From DASRLE01 sp964558455 (GTDB taxonomy: Bacteria; Verrucomicrobiota; Verrucomicrobiia; Limisphaerales; Palsa-1400), in assembly GCA_964558455.1 (NCBI GenBank), contig CAZLEE010000057.1, forward strand, positions 1-22,184: a stretch of DNA of 22,184 bases, in the 5' to 3' direction. Both the position numbers and the translations under genes were made by a program. Every line of letters begins with the position of its first letter. Within the stretch, counting starts at the first letter, position 1. Shown piece after piece: positions 1 through 7,343 of this stretch. Under the pieces are notes generated by a model. It did not search any database. It worked only from the letters and a program-made list of their open reading frames with translations, and was not told the origin of the DNA.

Positions 1-41
1 AAATAAATAAAGGCGGCAACCTGCCTTGTTCTTTTGCCGCC
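1..41 (-). terminator. Intrinsic terminator downstream of argJ-argB
   Basis: On the minus strand an 8-bp stem (GGCGGCAA, 41-34, with TTGCCGCC, 19-12) encloses a 14-nt loop and runs straight into TTTATTTATTT (11-1). This is the usual layout of a rho-independent terminator for the leftward arginine genes. The T-rich tail reaches the window edge, so what follows is unknown. Confidence 0.65.
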
Positions 42-97
42 CAGCTTCGTTGTTCGCTCGTTGCAGATCACTGCGGATATGCGCCTCGTTCACGCCT

Positions 98-120
98 CGC
101 CGGGCGACAAAATCCCGGCG
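98..120. other. Small GC-rich stem-loop in the argB 3' region
   Basis: CGCCGGG (98-104) and CCCGGCG (114-120) form a perfect 7-bp stem around a 9-nt loop. It lies between the argB stop and the terminator at 1-41. No T-run follows, so it may be an mRNA 3'-end stabiliser or chance in GC-rich DNA. Confidence 0.35.
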
Positions 121-152
121 GCATCTTGCCACTTTTATTTATTTCCACCGCC

Positions 153-1028
153 TTACAAAACGATTTCCGTGCCGGGCGCTTCCCTGGCGAAAATCTCCAG
201 CAGCATCGAGTGCGAAACCCGTCCGTCCACGAATGATACTTTTTCCACGCCGGCTTTCGCGGCGGCGGCGGCGCCATCCACCTTGGGAATCATGCCTTTG
301 TCGATCACGCCCGATTTTTTCAAGCCGTCCACCTCGTCCAAGCGGAGACGGGCCATGACGGAGGCCGGGTTTTTGGGGTCGCGCAACAGGCCGGGAACGT
401 CGCTCATGAAAACCAGCCGCTGCGCTTGCAGGGCGATGGCGGTCTGGGCGGCGGCCGCGTCGGCGTTGCAATTGTATATTTGACCTTCTTCGCCCCGGGC
501 GGTGGGGCTGATGACCGGGATGATGCCTTGGCGCAGACATTCCAGCAGGGGCGCGGTGTTGACGTGGGTGACTTCGCCGATGTAGCCGGCGTCGAGCGAT
601 TCCCCCTTGGGGCCGGCGGGCCGGAGTTTGCGGCAGGTGAAAATGGCGCTGCCGGCGAATCCTTTGGCTGTGGCGCCAAACCGGCTGATGGTTTGGACGA
701 TTTCCGGATTGATTTCGCGGGACAGAACCTGTTCGACCACCTGGACGGTGGGTTCGTCGGTCACGCGCATGCCTTGCAGGAAAACGGCTTTCAACCCCGC
801 TTTTTCCATGGCGCGTGTGATCGCCTTGCCGCCGCCATGCACCACCACGGGATGGATGCCGGCCGCCGCCAGGAAAACGATGTCCCGCGCCACGCTGTCG
901 CGTCCGGCGGAATCCGGGTTGTCCATGAAGCTGCCGCCGTATTTTATGACGAAGGTCCGGCCGTGAAATCGCTGCAGGTAGGGCAGCGCTTCCAATAGCA
1001 CATCCGCTTTTGCAATCAGGTTCCGCAT
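153..1028 (-). CDS. argB: Acetylglutamate kinase
   Basis: ArgB phosphorylates N-acetyl-L-glutamate with ATP, the second step of arginine biosynthesis in the cytoplasm. The 291-residue product has the expected length and the amino-acid-kinase signatures: KYGGSFMDNP near residue 29 (phosphate-binding Lys-Gly-Gly), VVVHGGGKAI, NCNADAAAAQTA, the FMSDVPGL strand and KSGVIDKGMIPKV. An N-terminal helix (AKADVLLEALPYLQRFHGRT) precedes the kinase fold. In the family such an N-helix is typical of hexameric, arginine-inhibited enzymes, so feedback control by arginine is inferred. The ATG lies 15 nt after the argJ stop, indicating co-transcription and probably coupled translation; no clear Shine-Dalgarno is seen. 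A PII gene lies at the far end of the window, and PII controls ArgB in cyanobacteria and plants, but nothing here proves that link. Confidence 0.97.
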   Translation of the reverse strand: MRNLIAKADVLLEALPYLQRFHGRTFVIKYGGSFMDNPDSAGRDSVARDIVFLAAAGIHPVVVHGGGKAITRAMEKAGLKAVFLQGMRVTDEPTVQVVEQVLSREINPEIVQTISRFGATAKGFAGSAIFTCRKLRPAGPKGESLDAGYIGEVTHVNTAPLLECLRQGIIPVISPTARGEEGQIYNCNADAAAAQTAIALQAQRLVFMSDVPGLLRDPKNPASVMARLRLDEVDGLKKSGVIDKGMIPKVDGAAAAAKAGVEKVSFVDGRVSHSMLLEIFAREAPGTEIVL

Positions 1029-1043
1029 GGGTATTTTGTTGGA

Positions 1044-2399
1044 TCAGCCGGCCAGGGTTGAAGGATCGTTCACGTCGCCTTTGTTGAAATCGACGTAGGC
1101 TTCGGTCAAATCGGCCGCGTACATCAAGGCTTGGGCTTTGCCCTGGCGCAGGTCAATGTGCAGATCGAATTCCTTGGCGGTTGTGATCCGGCACAACGCT
1201 TTGAAAGTCGCGCTTCCAGGCCGGCCCCGTTTGAGCGCGTAAACAATTTCCCGGCTGCCGGGCAGGCTGTAGCCGACGTCCACGGCGGCTTCCTTCACTG
1301 CGGCCGACGAATAGCCCAGCGCGCAAATGATGCGGCCCCAATTCGGGTCGCCGCCGCACCAACTGGCTTTGACCAGGGCGCTGTTGGCCACCGCCCGGGC
1401 CGCGGCATCGGCTTCGGCGCCGGTTTTCCCGCCCTTCACCCGCACGGTGATAAACCGGGAAACTCCTTCGCCGTCGAGCACGATTTTTTTGGCCAGTTGC
1501 AATGTCACATGGTCCAAGGCTGCTTGAAATATTTCGAATTCCTTCGACTTCAGGGCGGGTGGTTCGTTTTCCGCCATGCCGTTGGCGAGGATGAGCACGG
1601 TGTCGTTGGTGCTCATGTCGCCATCCACGGTGATGCGGTTGAAACTTTTCGCGACGGCCTCGTTCAGGGCGGTTTGCAATGTTTTGGCGTCGATGGCGGC
1701 GTCGGTGGTCAGGAAGCAGAGCATTGTGGCGTGAAGGGAGCGCAGGGCGGGGCGCGCGCCGGTCGGACTCATGCCCGGCTGGATCATTCCGGCGCCCTTG
1801 CAGATGCCGCCCAATCGCACGGTGCGGCCGCCCATCTGAAATTCAACGGCGATTTCCTTGGGCCGGGTGTCGCTGGTCATGATGGCTTCGGTCGCGTGCT
1901 TGGCGCTCTCGATGGAGGCCTGGAGTTGGCGGGCCGCCAGCCCGATTCCCTTGCGCACATTTGCCATGGGCAACGTCACCCCGATGCGCCCGGTGGAGGC
2001 CACCATCACGTCTTGCGCGGTAATGGAATCGACTCCGGCGGAAGCGAGGGCGGACGCGGTGATTTTGGCCATGGCTTCGGCGTCGCGCATGCCCTGGCGT
2101 CCGGTGCAGGCGTTGGCATTGCCGGAATTGACCACCACGGCGCGGGCCAGGCCGCGTTTGGTCCGGCTGACGCATATTTTCACGGGGGCCGCGCAAATCT
2201 GGTTGGTGGTGAAGTCGCCCGCCACAGTGGCGGGCCGGTCTGAAACGATCAGGGCCAAATCGCGTTTCTGCCCTTTGTTTGAGCCTTTGCCCGTGCCGAG
2301 CCGTTTGATGTCGCAAAAGACGCCTGCGGCCTTGAAACCGGTCGCGGCCGTCACTGACCCTTCAATGGATTTAAACGGAAAATGTTTCACAAATAGCAC
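1044..2399 (-). CDS. argJ: Bifunctional ornithine acetyltransferase / N-acetylglutamate synthase
   Basis: ArgJ moves the acetyl group from N-acetylornithine to glutamate, recycling acetyl in arginine synthesis. The Ntn-type precursor cleaves itself before a conserved Thr. Here the site is HATMLCFLTTDA, with Thr225 as predicted nucleophile, so an alpha chain of about 224 and a beta chain of about 227 residues are expected. Other family motifs are VVVNSGNANACTG, KGAGMI, DGDMSTNDT and GDPNWGRIICALGYS. Unusually, 13 residues (211-223, SPTGARPALRSLH) sit between the GAGMIQPGM loop and ATML, where relatives I recall run directly from one to the other. The predicted start is GTG at 2399; a second GTG three codons later (2390) is equally possible, as neither has a Shine-Dalgarno. 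A TTGACA -35-like hexamer lies at 2431-2426 without a convincing -10. First gene of the argJ-argB unit. Confidence 0.95.
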   Translation of the reverse strand: MLFVKHFPFKSIEGSVTAATGFKAAGVFCDIKRLGTGKGSNKGQKRDLALIVSDRPATVAGDFTTNQICAAPVKICVSRTKRGLARAVVVNSGNANACTGRQGMRDAEAMAKITASALASAGVDSITAQDVMVASTGRIGVTLPMANVRKGIGLAARQLQASIESAKHATEAIMTSDTRPKEIAVEFQMGGRTVRLGGICKGAGMIQPGMSPTGARPALRSLHATMLCFLTTDAAIDAKTLQTALNEAVAKSFNRITVDGDMSTNDTVLILANGMAENEPPALKSKEFEIFQAALDHVTLQLAKKIVLDGEGVSRFITVRVKGGKTGAEADAAARAVANSALVKASWCGGDPNWGRIICALGYSSAAVKEAAVDVGYSLPGSREIVYALKRGRPGSATFKALCRITTAKEFDLHIDLRQGKAQALMYAADLTEAYVDFNKGDVNDPSTLAG

Positions 2400-2582
2400 G
2401 TCAAAAAAGTAAAAAAACAGTTAATTGTCAATCTTGGAAAACGATTTCATCCCGGCGTTTTTGCCCTGACTTTAATCGTCGCCCCCGCTTGTGTTATCAT
2501 TAACTTTCCGGCGGTGTTTGCCAAGCAACATTAAACCGTCTAATTCGTCCCCCGCCGTGGATTTCGCTCGTAAATTCCGGGG

Positions 2583-2588
2583 TAAAAT
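2583..2588 (+). promoter_or_regulatory. Possible -10 box for tRNA-Val
   Basis: TAAAAT lies 17 bp before the mature tRNA 5' end, which would allow a short leader. No good -35 hexamer sits 16-18 bp upstream, so this is weak. The 206-bp gap between argJ and the tRNA must hold promoters for both divergent units. Confidence 0.3.
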
Positions 2589-2605
2589 GTAAATTGCAGC
2601 CTTTC

Positions 2606-2677
2606 GGGCGATTGGCGCAGTGGTAGCGCAGCAGCTTTACACGCTGTGGGTCGGGGGTTCGAATCCCTCATCGCCCA
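2606..2677 (+). tRNA. tRNA-Val (anticodon TAC)
   Basis: A full cloverleaf folds by eye. The acceptor stem GGGCGAT/ATCGCCC is perfect and the D-arm stem is GCGC/GCGC. The anticodon stem GCAGC/GCTGT closes loop TTTACAC, giving anticodon TAC (Val, GTA/GTG codons). The variable loop has 5 nt, and the T-arm GGGGG/CCCTC carries loop TTCGAAT. The discriminator base is A and the CCA end is not encoded. The 3' end faces the birA stop codon with only 22 bp between them. Confidence 0.97.
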
Positions 2678-2699
2678 TTCCCCAATCCGGCGCGCGGCT

Positions 2700-3692
2700 T
2701 TATTTCTCCATGGTCACGTCGCCGCCGATAATCCGTTCGAGGTGCCCGTGCGGGCCGCGCAGCAGCAACGCTCCGTCCGCGTCCAGCGCCTCGGCCATCC
2801 CGCGAATCACCCGTTCGCCCACCCGGACGTTGATGCGCGCGCCCAATGTGCTGCACCGTTCCTGCCATTCCTCGGCCACATCGTCAAATTGCCCCAGTTG
2901 GATGCGTTGGTAGTCCCGATCCAGTTCGCGCAGGACATGCACGGCCAGCGCGGCGCGATCCACCATTGCCCCGCTTTCAATTCGCAGCGAAGTCGCGATT
3001 TTGCGCAAATCCGCCGGGAATTCATCCGCCCCCAGATTGACGTCGATGCCGATTCCCAGGATGACTTCCTGCAAGTGATCCAGTTCCGCGCTCATTTCGG
3101 TCAGAATCCCGGCCACTTTTTTGCCGTGGATCAAAATGTCGTTGGGCCATTTGATTTCCGGCACGATTCCGGTTTGCAAGGTGACGGCCCGGGCCATGGC
3201 GGTGGCCGAGGCGATGGTCAATTGCGTGGCCGCCTGGGGCGACATGTTCGGGCGCAACAGCGCGGACATCCAAAGGCCTTTTCGCGGCGGCGAAATCCAT
3301 TCCCGCCCCATCCGGCCCCGTCCCTTGGTTTGCGCTTCCGCAAAAATCACCATTCCTTCTTTGACGCCGCTCCGCGCCATGCGCGACATCACGTCGTTGG
3401 TGGAAGTGGTTTCCTCGAAGACCTGAATTTCCCGGCCAATCACGCGCACTTTTCCCAGCCGGGAATACAAGTCGTCGGCGTGCAGGACATCGGGCACGCT
3501 CAACAGGCGGTAGCCCAGATGCGGACTGGCTTCGATGTCGTAGCCGATGGCGCGGAGCGATTCGATGCGCGCCCAGATGGCGGCGCGGCTGATGCCGAGC
3601 GTGCGCGAGAGTTCCCCGCCGGAAACGCCTCCCGGCGCGGCCCGCAAGGCGGATAGTATATGGGCGTCAACTGTGATTTCGGGCGATGTCAT
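2700..3692 (-). CDS. birA: Biotin-[acetyl-CoA-carboxylase] ligase with N-terminal DNA-binding domain (BirA)
   Basis: BirA activates biotin to biotinyl-AMP and transfers it to the biotin carrier protein of acetyl-CoA carboxylase and similar enzymes. The 330-residue protein is the long, bifunctional type. Residues 1-65 form a winged helix-turn-helix (GELSRTLGISRAAIWARIESL), so it may also repress biotin genes. The catalytic domain shows TSTND (96-100), KGRGRMGREW (123-132, the biotinyl-AMP loop), KWPND (181-185) and GKKVAGILTE with the key lysine, then ILGIGIDVN. A small SH3-like C-terminal domain ends the protein. Its ATG overlaps the nadC stop by 4 bp (ATGA), implying translational coupling. 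nadC-birA neighbours are known from other bacteria. No biotin biosynthesis gene is in the window, so its operator targets cannot be named. Confidence 0.96.
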   Translation of the reverse strand: MTSPEITVDAHILSALRAAPGGVSGGELSRTLGISRAAIWARIESLRAIGYDIEASPHLGYRLLSVPDVLHADDLYSRLGKVRVIGREIQVFEETTSTNDVMSRMARSGVKEGMVIFAEAQTKGRGRMGREWISPPRKGLWMSALLRPNMSPQAATQLTIASATAMARAVTLQTGIVPEIKWPNDILIHGKKVAGILTEMSAELDHLQEVILGIGIDVNLGADEFPADLRKIATSLRIESGAMVDRAALAVHVLRELDRDYQRIQLGQFDDVAEEWQERCSTLGARINVRVGERVIRGMAEALDADGALLLRGPHGHLERIIGGDVTMEK

Positions 3693-4582
3693 GATTCAAA
3701 ATCCAATGCAATATCCACCGCCGGCGCCGAATGGGTCAGCGCGCCCACCGAGATAAAATCAACCCCGGTTTCCGCGATGGCGCGGACGGTGGCGAGATTG
3801 ACCCCGCCGCTGGCCTCGGTTTTGGCCCGTCCGCCGATCTGGCGCACGGCGGCGCGCATGTTTTCGTCCGACATGTTGTCAAGCAAAATAAAATCGGCCC
3901 CGGCGGCGCAGGCTTGCGCGGCTTGTTCGAGCGTGTCCGCCTCCACTTCCACGGCCAGTTTGGGGAATCCGGCCCTGGCCCGTTGCACCGCCGCCGCGAC
4001 GGCGTTGGGCCGCTCGTGGCGCAATGCGGCCAGATGATTGTCCTTGATTAAAATCCAGTCAAACAACCCCATGCGATGATTGGCTCCGCCCCCGCATTGC
4101 ACCGCGTGTTTTTCCAGGAGACGCCAGCCGGGGGTTGTTTTGCGGGTGTCAAGTATTTGCACGCCGGTTCCGGCCACGGCCGCAACGTAACGGGCGGTCA
4201 AAGTGGCCACGCCGGATAAACGCTGCATGAAATTCAGCGCCACCCTTTCGCCGGTGAGAATGGCGCGGGCCGGTCCGCGGATGGTCAACAGCGCCTCTCC
4301 CCTTGCCGCGCGCCGTCCGTCCTGGGTGGGGGAAGTCAGGACCAGTTTGTCCGACAACTCCCTGAAAACAGCTTCCGCCAGCGGCAGCCCGCAAACCACC
4401 AAAGGTTCCCGCGCCACCATGACCGCGCCGGCCACGGCGTCAGCCGGGACGGTGGCAAGGGTCGTGGCGTCGCCCGGTCCGACGTCTTCGGCCAGGGCGG
4501 CCCGGATCATGTGCAAATCAAAAATCAAAGCGCAACAAACGTTGTGGGTTTGCAGTTGCTTCGCAAGCGCAAAATGAATCAC
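3689..4582 (-). CDS. nadC: Nicotinate-nucleotide pyrophosphorylase (quinolinate phosphoribosyltransferase)
   Basis: NadC converts quinolinate and PRPP to nicotinate mononucleotide, CO2 and PPi in de novo NAD synthesis. Family signatures are clear: AEDVGPGDAT at the N-terminus, LNFMQRLSGVATLT, LDTRKTTPGWRLLEKHAV, CGGGANHRMGLFDWILIKDNHL, AVEVEADTLEQA, FILLDNMS and EASGGVNLATV, with the usual TIM-barrel order. At 297 residues the reading is about 20 longer at the N-terminus than most relatives. The predicted start is GTG at 4582, overlapping the lipoprotein stop by 4 bp (GTGA). An internal ATG at 4510 (MIRAALAEDVG) would give a more typical N-terminus but has no Shine-Dalgarno. The 3' end overlaps birA by 4 bp. 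Function is certain; the start is not. Confidence 0.96.
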   Translation of the reverse strand: MIHFALAKQLQTHNVCCALIFDLHMIRAALAEDVGPGDATTLATVPADAVAGAVMVAREPLVVCGLPLAEAVFRELSDKLVLTSPTQDGRRAARGEALLTIRGPARAILTGERVALNFMQRLSGVATLTARYVAAVAGTGVQILDTRKTTPGWRLLEKHAVQCGGGANHRMGLFDWILIKDNHLAALRHERPNAVAAAVQRARAGFPKLAVEVEADTLEQAAQACAAGADFILLDNMSDENMRAAVRQIGGRAKTEASGGVNLATVRAIAETGVDFISVGALTHSAPAVDIALDFES

Positions 4583-5529
4583 CTGGCGCCGGGACTCGCC
4601 GCAATGACGGTGAATTTATCCGCAGCTTTGTCTTTGACCAGTTTAAGGCCATGTTCATCAAGCAATCGGGCGAGCGCCTGATCTGCGCTGATGTTTGTCC
4701 ACGCAAATGTCACGGTGGGTTCGTGATTCGCATTTCCATGCCAGTTTTTTGGCGAGGCGAACAACTTTGGATCAACGCTGACTTTAATGCCCGCCAGCCG
4801 GGCCAGAGCTTGAATCACATCGGTGATGGGAACATCGTCCATCCGAATCGTCGCCAGTTTTTCGGTTGACTCGCCGTTCGCCGTGGCCGGCACACCGATG
4901 AGGTCGATCAGGAGTTTGCCGGTGTGGTCGATGCAGGCGGAATAGTTGTCCCGGATTTCCTGGCGCATCACGTCCGCTTTTTCGTTCTCGTTGATTCCGT
5001 CGTAGTAATTTACCAGACAATAGCGGGCATAGGCTCCCACTTGGACTCCGTCGCCGTAGTAGCAATCGTTGAATTTCTGTATGCAATCCCGCAAATATTT
5101 CTCGGATTCCTGGCCGGAGGTGTTTTGCGCCAGGTAAAGAAGCGCGCAGCCGGTCCGGTTGGCGTCGGGAAACTTCTCGATCATTTGTTTCAAATTCTCA
5201 ACACATTCCGGGGAACCCCATTTTTTGCCCGCCGCCAAATACATCCTCTCCGCTTCCGCCAATTGCTCCTGGGTGTGGGTTTTCTGGTCCAGTTTGCGGC
5301 GTTGGTCGAATTTTTCAAACAGGGCAAGCTGTCTTTCTTTCGGCAGCGATAATTTTTCCATCTCGCCCACCTTCTTTTCCAGGACCGTTACTCTTGCTTT
5401 CAACTCTTTCACTTCCCGGGCATCTTTCTCCCCGGTCGTGTTGCATCCGGTTGAAATCAGGGTTATCGCCAGCCCAAAACAGAACATTCCGAAAACCGGC
5501 GACTGTGAAAAAACGGGCAGCAGTTTCAT
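4579..5529 (-). CDS. Exported lipoprotein with coiled coil, repeat region and secretin-type (STN-like) C-terminal domain
   Basis: Function unknown. With the start chosen here the protein has 316 residues. It has a lipoprotein signal peptide with hydrophobic core FGMFCFGLAITLI and lipobox ISTGC, so Cys29 is the predicted lipidated residue. A coiled-coil stretch follows (about 36-62, VKELKARVTVLEKKVGEMEK). The Cys-containing helical middle (80-205) looks TPR-like (YLAAGKKWG, CALLYLAQNTSG, ARYCLVNYY). The C-terminal domain (226-311: MDDVPITDVIQALARLAGIK, then SADQALARLLDEHGLKL) resembles the short STN/secretin N-terminal domain. No secretin is nearby, so it may be an envelope assembly or scaffolding protein; that is inference. 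The reading frame opens 49 codons upstream, but the ATG at 5529 has a Shine-Dalgarno and directly precedes the signal peptide. Its stop overlaps the nadC start. Confidence 0.85.
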   Translation of the reverse strand: MKLLPVFSQSPVFGMFCFGLAITLISTGCNTTGEKDAREVKELKARVTVLEKKVGEMEKLSLPKERQLALFEKFDQRRKLDQKTHTQEQLAEAERMYLAAGKKWGSPECVENLKQMIEKFPDANRTGCALLYLAQNTSGQESEKYLRDCIQKFNDCYYGDGVQVGAYARYCLVNYYDGINENEKADVMRQEIRDNYSACIDHTGKLLIDLIGVPATANGESTEKLATIRMDDVPITDVIQALARLAGIKVSVDPKLFASPKNWHGNANHEPTVTFAWTNISADQALARLLDEHGLKLVKDKAADKFTVIAASPGAR

Positions 5530-5536
5530 AGTTATT

Positions 5537-5542
5537 TCCTTT
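5537..5542 (-). promoter_or_regulatory. Shine-Dalgarno that fixes the lipoprotein start
   Basis: AAAGGA on the minus strand lies 7 nt before the ATG at 5529. It supports that codon over the ATG 49 codons upstream, which would put a long charged segment ahead of the signal peptide. Confidence 0.65.
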
Positions 5543-5653
5543 CCAAGGAGTTGTAGCGGAATTCGTGGGCGATTCTGGGGGAATTCCGGGTTTTTGCAAG
5601 TTATTTCAGGCGGTTCTCCCGACGGCGGATTGCTGTTACCAATGGCGCGGAGA

Positions 5654-5683
5654 TTGCGTCTTACTGGAGAGAACATGTATCAT
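5654..5683 (+). promoter_or_regulatory. Possible sigma70-type promoter of the Gfo/Idh/MocA gene
   Basis: TTGCGT (5654-5659) and TATCAT (5678-5683) are 18 bp apart and point at the gene starting at 5731, predicting a leader of about 40 nt. The 201-bp gap is divergent and must also hold the promoter of the lipoprotein-nadC-birA unit. Confidence 0.4.
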
Positions 5684-5730
5684 AGTCCGCGATTCGTCCC
5701 GACAGCAGCGTATTGCAACATATTGTTTAA

Positions 5731-7083
5731 ATGAAAAAAAAGCAGCCAGGTTTCGTTTCTTCCCACTCCGCCTTAAAAATCAACCGGCGTCATTTTCTGG
5801 GCGCCGCCGCCGCTTTGGCGTTGCCCGCTTTCATTCCAGCCCGGGTTCTGGGCTTGGGTGATACGCCCGCCCCTTCCAATCGCATCAATCTGGGCGTAAT
5901 CGGTTGCGGCAGGATGGGGACAAGTAATATCGAGGCTTTTTTGGGCTTGGCTGATTGCCGGATTGTCGCCGCCTGCGATGTGGACAAAAACCATCTAAAC
6001 GCCACGGTCCGGACCATCAATACCAAATACAACAGCAACGACTGCAAAGCGTACCATGATTTCCGCGAACTGATGGCGCGCAAGGACATTGACGCCGTCA
6101 TGCTGGCTTTGCCCGATCATTGGCACGAATTGATGGCGGTGGAAGCGGCCCGCCAAAAGAAGGATATTTACGGCGAGAAACCCCTGGCCCACACCGTCGC
6201 CGAGCAGCAAGCCATCGTCAAGGCCGTGGCTGCCAACGGACGCATCTGGCAAACCGGTTCGTGGCAGCGCTCGGTCGCCAATTTCCACAAAGCGGCCGAA
6301 ATCGTCCGCAACGGCCTCATCGGCACCATCAAGCGCGTCGAAGTCGGCCTGCCCCGGGATTACAACGGCGCGGAGAAAAGGCGCCAGAACGAAATGAAGC
6401 CAGTGCCTGCGCCGCCGGAATTGGATTATGATTTATGGTTGGGACCGTCGCGGCTGATGCCCTATGTTCCGGCGCGGATGCATCGCGATTGGCGCTGGAA
6501 TTACAATACCGGCGGCGGCCAGTTGATGGATTGGATCGGGCACCATTGCGATATTGCGCATTGGGGATGCGATTTTGACAACTCCGGCCCGTCCGAAGTC
6601 CAGGGCAACGGGGTCTTTCCCCCGAAAGGCGGAGTCTGGGATGCGGCCAAGACCTACCGGATTGAACTCAAATACCCCCGAGGCATTGAAATGACCATTG
6701 GCGGCGGCCAACCCGATATTAAGAGCGGCGTGAAATGGATCGGCACCGGCGGCTGGGTGCGGGTGGAACGTGGAATATTCGAGTCGTCCAACGAGGATTG
6801 GTCGGATTGGAAGCGGGTGCCGGAGGAATTGCGCAAGGTAAAACTGTACGAGTCCAGCGAACATCATCGCAATTTCCTGGATTGCGTCAAATCGCGCAAG
6901 CCGACCATCACCCCGGCTGAAACGGCCCATCATTCCGCCATTCCCGGTCACTTGGGATTGATCTCGATGCTTTTGGGCGGTCGCAAGCTCAAGTGGGACG
7001 TCGCGACTGAACAAATTCTGGGCGACGATCAGGCCAGCAAGATGCTGACCCGGCCGTTCCGCGCCCCGTGGCATCTGGCGTGA
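5731..7083 (+). CDS. Tat-exported Gfo/Idh/MocA family oxidoreductase
   Basis: Probable NAD(P)-dependent sugar dehydrogenase or related enzyme; the substrate is unknown. The N-terminus carries a Tat-like signal, NRRHFLGAAAALALPAF (Arg19-Arg20), so the folded enzyme probably goes to the periplasm. The Rossmann fold starts at INLGVIGCGRMG with GxGxxG at 58-63, followed by the CDVD acidic strand end and the family EKPL motif (149-152, Lys150 predicted catalytic). The C-terminal alpha/beta domain includes GGGQLMDWIGHHCDIAHWG (Asp267, His271, His272). Length (450) is typical for the exported subgroup common in Planctomycetes and Verrucomicrobia. The ATG has no Shine-Dalgarno. An exported TIM-barrel sugar isomerase-like protein lies 5 kb downstream; in these phyla the two families often co-occur, and both may act on oxidised sugars outside the cytoplasm (inference). 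Confidence 0.9.
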   Translation: MKKKQPGFVSSHSALKINRRHFLGAAAALALPAFIPARVLGLGDTPAPSNRINLGVIGCGRMGTSNIEAFLGLADCRIVAACDVDKNHLNATVRTINTKYNSNDCKAYHDFRELMARKDIDAVMLALPDHWHELMAVEAARQKKDIYGEKPLAHTVAEQQAIVKAVAANGRIWQTGSWQRSVANFHKAAEIVRNGLIGTIKRVEVGLPRDYNGAEKRRQNEMKPVPAPPELDYDLWLGPSRLMPYVPARMHRDWRWNYNTGGGQLMDWIGHHCDIAHWGCDFDNSGPSEVQGNGVFPPKGGVWDAAKTYRIELKYPRGIEMTIGGGQPDIKSGVKWIGTGGWVRVERGIFESSNEDWSDWKRVPEELRKVKLYESSEHHRNFLDCVKSRKPTITPAETAHHSAIPGHLGLISMLLGGRKLKWDVATEQILGDDQASKMLTRPFRAPWHLA

Positions 7084-7132
7084 TCCAGCTCCCGAAAAGC
7101 GGACATTAATTGGGAGGCCGGCAATGCTTTAT

Positions 7133-7161
7133 CCCCTCCCGTTCGATGGAACGGGCAGGGG
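7133..7161. repeat. Strong imperfect palindrome (REP-like hairpin)
   Basis: Arms CCCCTCCCGTTC (7133-7144) and GAACGGGCAGGGG (7149-7161) pair over 12 bp with one bulged C and a GATG loop. There is no T-run on either strand. It lies in the 260-bp gap between the oxidoreductase and the protease. It could be a dispersed palindromic repeat or a processing/termination hairpin. The rest of the gap shows nothing else clear. Confidence 0.55.
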
Positions 7162-7343
7162 AGAGGGTCTTCGCAGTTTACCCCATCCGTCCTATTTGTC
7201 CTTTTTTAGGGCGTCGTCCCATTTTATGCCAGGACGGCCTGATATTTGCTATTTTTCGGATGGCGCAAAGTTGAGAAATGTTCAGTCGTTTTTCAAGTTG
7301 TTGAATATCAGCATAAACCAGCACCGATAAGTTACGTTTAAAA

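Noticed and set aside
1131..2243. A 370-codon plus-strand frame opposite argJ.
   Set aside because: argJ is unmistakable on the other strand; this is a high-GC antisense frame without any known domain.
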